Source: Lentisphaerae bacterium GWF2_49_21 (GTDB taxonomy: Bacteria; Verrucomicrobiota; Lentisphaeria; Victivallales; GWF2-50-93). From it: 64,000 bases of DNA. The notes under the pieces are model-generated. The model made no database searches, was not told the DNA's origin, and saw only the letters and a program-made list of their open reading frames with translations. The translations under genes were made by a program, and so were the position numbers. Below are positions 59,702-64,000 of the stretch, piece by piece (position 1 is the stretch's first letter; each line of letters opens with the position of its first letter). The DNA lies in contig MHBH01000005.1 of NCBI GenBank assembly GCA_001804805.1, forward strand, positions 141,998 through 205,997, read 5' to 3'.

Positions 59702-60844
59702 ATGAACAAAAAGCTGCTTGCTCTTATGGGTGGTGTATTTTTTGCTGTATGTCTTGTGATTTTCGCTGATGACGGTAAGGAAGCTGATGTAGCTGTAAAG
59801 GCTGAAGCCGCTCCCGCTGCCGCCGTGCCTGCAGTTGCCGAGGAAAAGAAGGCTGAAGCAGCCCCTGTGGCCGAAGCAGCACCAGCCGCGGCACCTGTAG
59901 CCGAAGCCGCACCCGCCGCAGCGCCCGTCGCCGAAGCTGCCCCAGTCGCTGCTCCAGTAGCTGAAGCTGCCCCAGTCGCTGCCCCAGTAGCTGAAGCTGC
60001 CCCAGTCGCTGCCCCAGTAGCCGAAGCCGCACCTGTGGCCGCACCAGTAGCCGAAGCCGCACCAGCCGCAGCCCCAGTCGCCGAAGCTGCACCTGTGGCC
60101 GCACCAGTAGCCGAAGCCGCACCAGCCGCAGCCCCTGTAGCTGAAGCCGCACCTGTTGCTGCACCAGTAGCTGAAGCCGCCCCCGTCGCAGCCCCAGTTG
60201 CCGAAGCCCCAAAGGTTGAAGAGGCGAAACCTGAAGCCGCAGCTCCCGCACCGGTAGCAGCTCCTGTAGCTGAAGCCCCCAAGGCGGCTGAAGCAAAACA
60301 GGGCTTTTCGATTGACGGAGTCAAGATCATGAAAACAATTGTCATGTATATCCCCAACAGGATTGCCGATATCCTCGATATCGCAACATTTGATGCGGGC
60401 GTCGGTCCGACATTTGGAGCGGAAGTAAGAGTTACACGCTGGTTCCAGCTTGGTGGAATGGCCGGAGACAGGTATTTCATCGGGAAGAACTATGCAAGGC
60501 AGGTCGGCGGAGGATATGAAGGAGGCTGGAACTATGAAATATTCTGCTGCTCGTCCGAGAAACGCTATGTCGACGACACTTTTGGAACCACCAAGGAATA
60601 TCTTACGAAGGAGAAGCCTTTGGGCTTCACCTCGCTCAAGGACAACATAACGACTTTCACATATGAAAAGAACATCAGGGATTTCTGGGAGATTGGTGCT
60701 AGGGCCGGATGGCTCGTTTCCTGCGGAGCAGCCGTGCATCCAGTTGAAATCGCTGACGTGATAGCCGGATTCTTCTTCCTGGATATCATGGGAGATGACT
60801 ACGGAATGGATGCCCCCGCACCCGCAAAGGACGCGAAAAAATAA
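59702..60844 (+). CDS. Exported Ala/Pro/Val repeat protein with conserved C-terminal envelope domain
   Basis: 380 residues. Signal peptide (MNKKLLALMGGVFFAVCLVI, cut near FA|DDG), then a low-complexity arm at about 45-200 made of some fourteen PVAEAAPVAA decamers, similar to TonB- or PDH-type flexible arms. The C-terminal domain (about 205-380) contains IVMYIPNRIADILDIATFDA followed by GVGPTFGAEVRVTRWFQLGG. That stretch resembles small lipoproteins of Gram-negative bacteria that are annotated without function. The arm is long enough to cross the periplasm. A rho-independent terminator follows. Long open frames on the opposite strand across the repeats are artefacts of the repetition. Confidence 0.82.
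   Translation: MNKKLLALMGGVFFAVCLVIFADDGKEADVAVKAEAAPAAAVPAVAEEKKAEAAPVAEAAPAAAPVAEAAPAAAPVAEAAPVAAPVAEAAPVAAPVAEAAPVAAPVAEAAPVAAPVAEAAPAAAPVAEAAPVAAPVAEAAPAAAPVAEAAPVAAPVAEAAPVAAPVAEAPKVEEAKPEAAAPAPVAAPVAEAPKAAEAKQGFSIDGVKIMKTIVMYIPNRIADILDIATFDAGVGPTFGAEVRVTRWFQLGGMAGDRYFIGKNYARQVGGGYEGGWNYEIFCCSSEKRYVDDTFGTTKEYLTKEKPLGFTSLKDNITTFTYEKNIRDFWEIGARAGWLVSCGAAVHPVEIADVIAGFFFLDIMGDDYGMDAPAPAKDAKK
59863..60216 (+). repeat. 30-bp tandem repeats coding the Ala/Pro arm
   Basis: About a dozen units of ten codons (GCCCCAGTAGCTGAAGCTGC type) differing mostly at third positions. Some neighbours are identical, so copy number may change by slippage. No spacers, so not CRISPR. Confidence 0.85.
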
Positions 60845-60865
60845 TTCCGGAATATGATTGACTTG

Positions 60866-60897
60866 AAAAACGCGCTTTAAACAGCGCGTTTTTTTTT
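60866..60897 (+). terminator. Rho-independent terminator
   Basis: AAAACGCGCT, a six-base loop, AGCGCGTTTT and a run of T, 22 bases after the Ala/Pro-repeat gene's stop. Confidence 0.92.
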
Positions 60898-60991
60898 GCC
60901 TTGCCGATGTTGAAAATTCCGTTCAAGAATATATCTGTGTTAAACAAGCATATTTATTTTTAAATCCATATCATGTGAAAGGGAGAGAATC

Positions 60992-62017
60992 ATGCCTGAG
61001 ACAATCCTGGAGAAAATCCGCAGCAAGGCTAAATCGCTGAACCGCAAGATCTGCCTGACCGAGTCCGACGACGTACGCAACCTCAAGGCCGCAGAGAAGC
61101 TTGCCGCCACCGGCTATGCGAGCCCCGTCCTTGTCGGCGACGGCGCAGCGATCGAGAAGCTCGCGAAGGAGAATTCTGTCAGCATGAAAGGCGTGGAAAT
61201 TGTCGACATCAGGAGCTGTCCGAAATTCGACCATTATGCAAAAACCGTATATGAACTGAGGAAGAGCAAGGGACTCACCGAGGATCAGGCAAAGGAGTGG
61301 ATCAAGGACACGTGCGTCTTTTCAGCGGCCATGGTGTGCGCCGGCGATGCCCACGGATATGTTTCCGGCGGTGGAAATCCCAAGGGGTACAATCACAATA
61401 CAGGACAGAAGACCAAGCCGTCGCTCCAGCTTTTCAAGACAGCGCCCGGAATCAAGACCGCTTCTGCATATTTCATCATGCAGCTGCCTGATCCCAAATG
61501 GGGTTTCAACGGTGCGCTCTTCTATGCCGACTGCGGAATGAACATCAACCCCAATGCCGACCAGCTCGCTGAAATCGCAGTCTGTACCGCGAGGACCTAC
61601 AAGACACTTACAGGTGGCGATGAGCCGCGCGTCGGTATGATCAGCTGCTCTACAAAGGGATCTGCAAAGGATCCAACCATAGACAAGGTCATCGAGGCGA
61701 CCGCGAAGGCGAAGCTGCTTGATCCGGCGCTCAAGATCGACGGGGAGTTCCAGTTTGATGCCGCGGTCATTCCGGCGATAGGCAAGGCCAAGGCTCCCAA
61801 TTCTGAAATTGCCGGAAGGTGCAATGTCCTCATATTTCCGGATCTCAACTGTGGAAACACGATGTACAAGGCGACGGAGAGGCTTGCAGGCGCCGCGGCC
61901 ATCGGGCCTCTTGTCCAGGGACTGCGCCGTCCTTTCAATGATGTGTCGCGCGGATGTTCCGCAGATGACATAGTGGACTGCTCTGCAGTCGCAGCGATAA
62001 CGGAATGGACCGAATGA
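60992..62017 (+). CDS. pta: Phosphate acetyltransferase
   Basis: 341 residues, the short single-domain form. Motifs: KICLTESDDVRNLKAAEKLA, ASPVLVGDGAAIEKLAKENS, MVCAGDAHGYVSGGGNPKGY, DCGMNINPNADQLAEIAV, EPRVGMISCSTKGSAKDP, and LIFPDLNCGNTMYKATERLA followed by GAAAIGPLVQGLRRPFNDVS. It makes acetyl phosphate from acetyl-CoA, the step before acetate and ATP in fermentation; a butyryl relative is less likely. AAGGGAGAG precedes the ATG. ackA is not in the window. Confidence 0.94.
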   Translation: MPETILEKIRSKAKSLNRKICLTESDDVRNLKAAEKLAATGYASPVLVGDGAAIEKLAKENSVSMKGVEIVDIRSCPKFDHYAKTVYELRKSKGLTEDQAKEWIKDTCVFSAAMVCAGDAHGYVSGGGNPKGYNHNTGQKTKPSLQLFKTAPGIKTASAYFIMQLPDPKWGFNGALFYADCGMNINPNADQLAEIAVCTARTYKTLTGGDEPRVGMISCSTKGSAKDPTIDKVIEATAKAKLLDPALKIDGEFQFDAAVIPAIGKAKAPNSEIAGRCNVLIFPDLNCGNTMYKATERLAGAAAIGPLVQGLRRPFNDVSRGCSADDIVDCSAVAAITEWTE

Positions 62018-62043
62018 TTTTCCGCGTCGCGGAAAATAATAAG

Positions 62044-62163
62044 TTACAAGCTCCAGGCACCAAGTTCCAAACAAGTTCCAGTTTGGAACATGAAGAGGAT
62101 TTGAAATTTTTAAGTTTTGATTTTAATTTGTCTGGAGTTTGGATTTTGGAGCTTGGAATTTTA
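62044..62163. repeat. Family G inverted repeat, uninterrupted
   Basis: TACAAGCTCCAGGCACC and CAAGTTCCAAACAAGTTCC face CTGGAGTTTGGATTTTGG and AGCTTGGAATTTTAA. Compare the K-interrupted unit at 3688-3946. Confidence 0.7.
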
Positions 62164-62179
62164 ACCTATGAGGTTTGAT

Positions 62180-62686
62180 ATGGAATTCTATGATGTTGTT
62201 AAAAAGAGGAAAAGCATAAGGGCATACAAGAGCGATCCTGTCGACAAGGATGCGCTCAGGAGGATCGGGGAGGCTGTCAATCTCGCGCCTTCCGCCTGCA
62301 ACATACAGCCATGGTGCTTCAGGATCATCTTGAACAGCGAGATCCGCAGCAGCATCGGAACATGCTATAAGAACGAATGGATCAAGCAGGCTCCCGTCAT
62401 CGTCGTCGCATTGGGCAACAGGGATGTCGCATGGAAACGGCTCGAGGGAGGAAGCATCATCGACATTGACATCGGGATCGCGATGGAGCATCTCGTCCTC
62501 GCCGCTGCAGCCGAAGGACTCGGGACATGCTGGATATGTGCATATGATGTGAAGCGGATGAATGCGGTCCTCGGAATCCTCCCCCCATGGGATGTCCTTG
62601 CAATTTCCCCGCTCGGGAAACCGGCGGAGGATCCAGAAGCCCGCAAAAGGAAACCTGTCACGGAAGTTTTCAGGATCATTGAATGA
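62180..62686 (+). CDS. Nitroreductase-family FMN protein
   Basis: 168 residues, the short form of the family. It starts MEFYDVVKKRKSIRAYKSDP, with FMN-binding R14 and S16 positions, then NLAPSACNIQPWCFRI and VLAAAAEGLGTCWICAYDVK. The C-terminal region is abbreviated. Substrates in the family range from nitroaromatics to flavins, so none is named. The ATG at 62180 has GAGG six bases upstream; an ATG at 62168 overlaps that site. Overlaps the next gene by four bases (ATGA). Confidence 0.88.
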   Translation: MEFYDVVKKRKSIRAYKSDPVDKDALRRIGEAVNLAPSACNIQPWCFRIILNSEIRSSIGTCYKNEWIKQAPVIVVALGNRDVAWKRLEGGSIIDIDIGIAMEHLVLAAAAEGLGTCWICAYDVKRMNAVLGILPPWDVLAISPLGKPAEDPEARKRKPVTEVFRIIE

Positions 62687-63840
62687 ACATCTCTCAGCCG
62701 CTGCTTCTCGAAGGACCGGAATGGGCCTGCCTTTTTTCACCGGGCGAACGTGAAAGACTTTCTTTCAAATGCGCCGGGACCGATCTGCTTTCCATTTCAG
62801 GTATGGCCTTCGGGAAGTTCGACGAGTCCTCGGCGTACTGCGGAAAATTAAAGAAGCATGAAGCTATAGACGGCCTCAACTGCAGCCTGGAGGCTGTCAA
62901 TGTCCTGCCATACGGCTCTGAACCTACGGTAACCAGGAAATGCGATATCGCCGGCAACCATGCGGTCGTCACGACTGATTTCGAGCTGAGATCAAAGATG
63001 GAGGCGGACGCTTTTGAAGTTGACAATCTCCTTGTGAAGGGAACTTGGACGAGGGTTGGCGTCGTCAGGATTTCAAATCCTGTTCCTGCGCTTTCCGATA
63101 TACAGTGGCATGAATTGGATGAAGACAGGCCCTTCCATCTTGAACTGAAGCAGATTCCTCTTCTCATGCTTTTTGAACGGCAGGACAAGTTCATGCTTGA
63201 AATCGGAAACGGCGACGATCTATGGCGCTGGCTGAACACTTCCTTGTTTCCTCAATCGACCCAGTCGGTCGTCATTGAAAAGGCGCAGGGCGGAATATCT
63301 CTCAGGAGGAAGGTCGCTGTATGGGAGGTGGACGCCGTCATATTTTCCCGTAGTTACAGGTTCAACTGGTATTTCGCCTGGGAGCTGCCGGGCAGGAAAT
63401 ATCTCGGATGCGGGGATGAGCCCGGCGGACACGGTAAAGGATCTGAGGGGATGGAATATTTCAAATTTCCAGAGGGCGAGGTTCCGCAGCAGCTTGCAGC
63501 ATGCCATGGGAACCGGAACCTTGGAGTTTCGTGTTTCCATTCTCCTGCGGTCTCAGGGATATTCAGGGACATCATAAGGGCGTCTGCAGGAAAGTCCCAA
63601 GGCAAAAGTATCGTCCTTGGAAATCTTTCAGTGCCGCTCTGCGACTCCGCCGCACATCTTGAAAGGCCGCAGAGACAGCTGCTCCTGCACTGGAACATGA
63701 CAAGGCTTTTCGACTACTGGCTCTGGGCGAACAAGCACTTGAAAAATTCCGGTTCAACCTTTTATGCCGTTCCCGCGAAGAATGACAGGATATTCTCCGT
63801 CCTGCCGTCGATAAGAGGACTTTCACAGGTCAGGGATTGA
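62683..63840 (+). CDS. Conserved hypothetical protein coupled to the nitroreductase
   Basis: 385 residues, no signal peptide or membrane helix. I do not recognise a family. The sequence is mostly beta-like with many W and F residues (IQWHELDEDRPFHLELKQIP, FNWYFAWELPGRKYLGCGDE, LLLHWNMTRLFDYWLWANKH), reminiscent of glycan-binding or epimerase-like sandwiches. The overlap with the nitroreductase stop argues for shared function or expression. It ends before a family F/D repeat cluster at the window's right end. Confidence 0.7.
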   Translation: MNISQPLLLEGPEWACLFSPGERERLSFKCAGTDLLSISGMAFGKFDESSAYCGKLKKHEAIDGLNCSLEAVNVLPYGSEPTVTRKCDIAGNHAVVTTDFELRSKMEADAFEVDNLLVKGTWTRVGVVRISNPVPALSDIQWHELDEDRPFHLELKQIPLLMLFERQDKFMLEIGNGDDLWRWLNTSLFPQSTQSVVIEKAQGGISLRRKVAVWEVDAVIFSRSYRFNWYFAWELPGRKYLGCGDEPGGHGKGSEGMEYFKFPEGEVPQQLAACHGNRNLGVSCFHSPAVSGIFRDIIRASAGKSQGKSIVLGNLSVPLCDSAAHLERPQRQLLLHWNMTRLFDYWLWANKHLKNSGSTFYAVPAKNDRIFSVLPSIRGLSQVRD

Positions 63841-63864
63841 TATCTTCCGTAATAATTAAACAAG

Positions 63865-63895
63865 GAATATGCCTCACGGCATTACTATTGCTTCG
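63865..63895 (-). repeat. Family F-like unit
   Basis: On the minus strand this reads AGTAATGCCGTGAGGCATAT, the same hairpin as 23204-23234 with weaker flanks. Confidence 0.45.
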
Positions 63896-63930
63896 GCGGA
63901 TATTCAGCTTGCATTTTAGTCGCTCTCTTC

Positions 63931-64000
63931 AATGTCGCCGCCCTGCGGGGGCTTTTTTCTTTTTTACCTTATTGACTTCCCAGGGCTTTCGCCCTATCTA
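63931..64000 (+). repeat. Family D element, cut by window end; terminator-like
   Basis: AATGTCGCCGCCCTGCGGGG then GCTTTTTTCTTTTTT, followed by CAGGGCTTTCGCCCTA. The first hairpin with its T-run could terminate the preceding gene. Confidence 0.65.

Noticed and set aside
59863..60216. CRISPR-like array of 30-bp units
   Set aside because: Units are contiguous without spacers and stay in frame as codons; no cas genes.
59665..60739. Long minus-strand open frames (271 and 346 codons) opposite the Ala/Pro-repeat gene
   Set aside because: They arise because the 30-bp repeats are stop-free in several frames; no ribosome site or domain, and the + frame has a signal peptide and terminator.

Overview
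The window reads as a chromosomal piece of a Gram-negative bacterium of the PVC superphylum, most likely Lentisphaerota or a close relative (inference). Pointers: dense glycoside hydrolases with AraC regulators, UroD-like and FAD-oxidoreductase 'orphans', DUF362, Hanks-type Ser/Thr kinases, a 32-residue basic protein starting MGQQFNKV that recalls the small PVC signature protein, and an [FeFe]-hydrogenase maturation GTPase plus phosphate acetyltransferase that suggest fermentative, anaerobic life. No rRNA, tRNA, CRISPR array, transposase or phage gene was seen.

Layout. 1-10.2 kb: carbohydrate region (partial AraC regulator, FAD oxidoreductase, GH1 beta-glycosidase, fucose-isomerase-like protein, secreted five-bladed-propeller glycosidase, six-hairpin glycosidase, zinc-finger protein, UroD-like protein). 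10.3-19.5 kb: CBS protein and metzincin protease on +; a coupled nadB-pcnB-beta-helix operon on -; lnt-tlyA on +. 19.6-21.5 kb: AT-richer restriction-modification pair. 21.7-33.1 kb: DUF362, GH36-type glycosidase, hydF, formylglycine-generating-enzyme-like lipoprotein, aspA, Uma2 endonuclease, tcdA, mnmE. 33.2-42 kb: TPR protein and Ser/Thr kinase with a truncated HEAT-like gene behind them, GH29 fucosidase diverging from an AraC regulator, a murein-peptidase-like protein, and a receiver-kinase fusion. 42-57.6 kb: leuS with two small genes, a DUF3592 membrane protein, a giant duplicated transglutaminase-like protein, proBA, a DNA-repair-type radical SAM protein, a lipoprotein and a membrane protein. 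57.9-63.8 kb: gpmI, an Ala/Pro-repeat envelope protein, pta, a nitroreductase coupled to an unknown gene.

The most striking layer is between the genes. Almost every intergenic gap holds a short structured repeat. At least eleven families recur, several in both orientations: A (GGAGTGCGG ends), B (GAGGCAATTT...TCAGCTCAA), C (ACAGGC hairpins), D (GTCGCCGCCCTGCGG), E (GTAGGTACGTGC), F (GTAGTTAA-hairpin-TGT), G (AAGTTCC/GGAGCTTGG arms), H (GCATTCTTGC hairpins), I (CGAAAC), J (CCTGTGGC hairpin), and K, a 129-bp element present twice, 41 kb apart, as perfect inverted copies. In family F the flanks stay fixed while the hairpin stem changes on both sides, so structure seems to be what is kept. Modules of K also appear inside a B element and in an I element, and K is nested inside a G element. 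The repeats decide one gene start (53917) and may supply terminators and ribosome-site context for others. No gene in the window explains how they move.

How the genes work together: extracellular and cytoplasmic glycosidases (GH1, GH29, GH36, GH43-like, six-hairpin) feed sugars into glycolysis (gpmI) and acetate fermentation (pta), with hydrogen disposal implied by hydF. Aspartate supplies NAD (nadB) and fumarate (aspA), and glutamate supplies proline (proBA).
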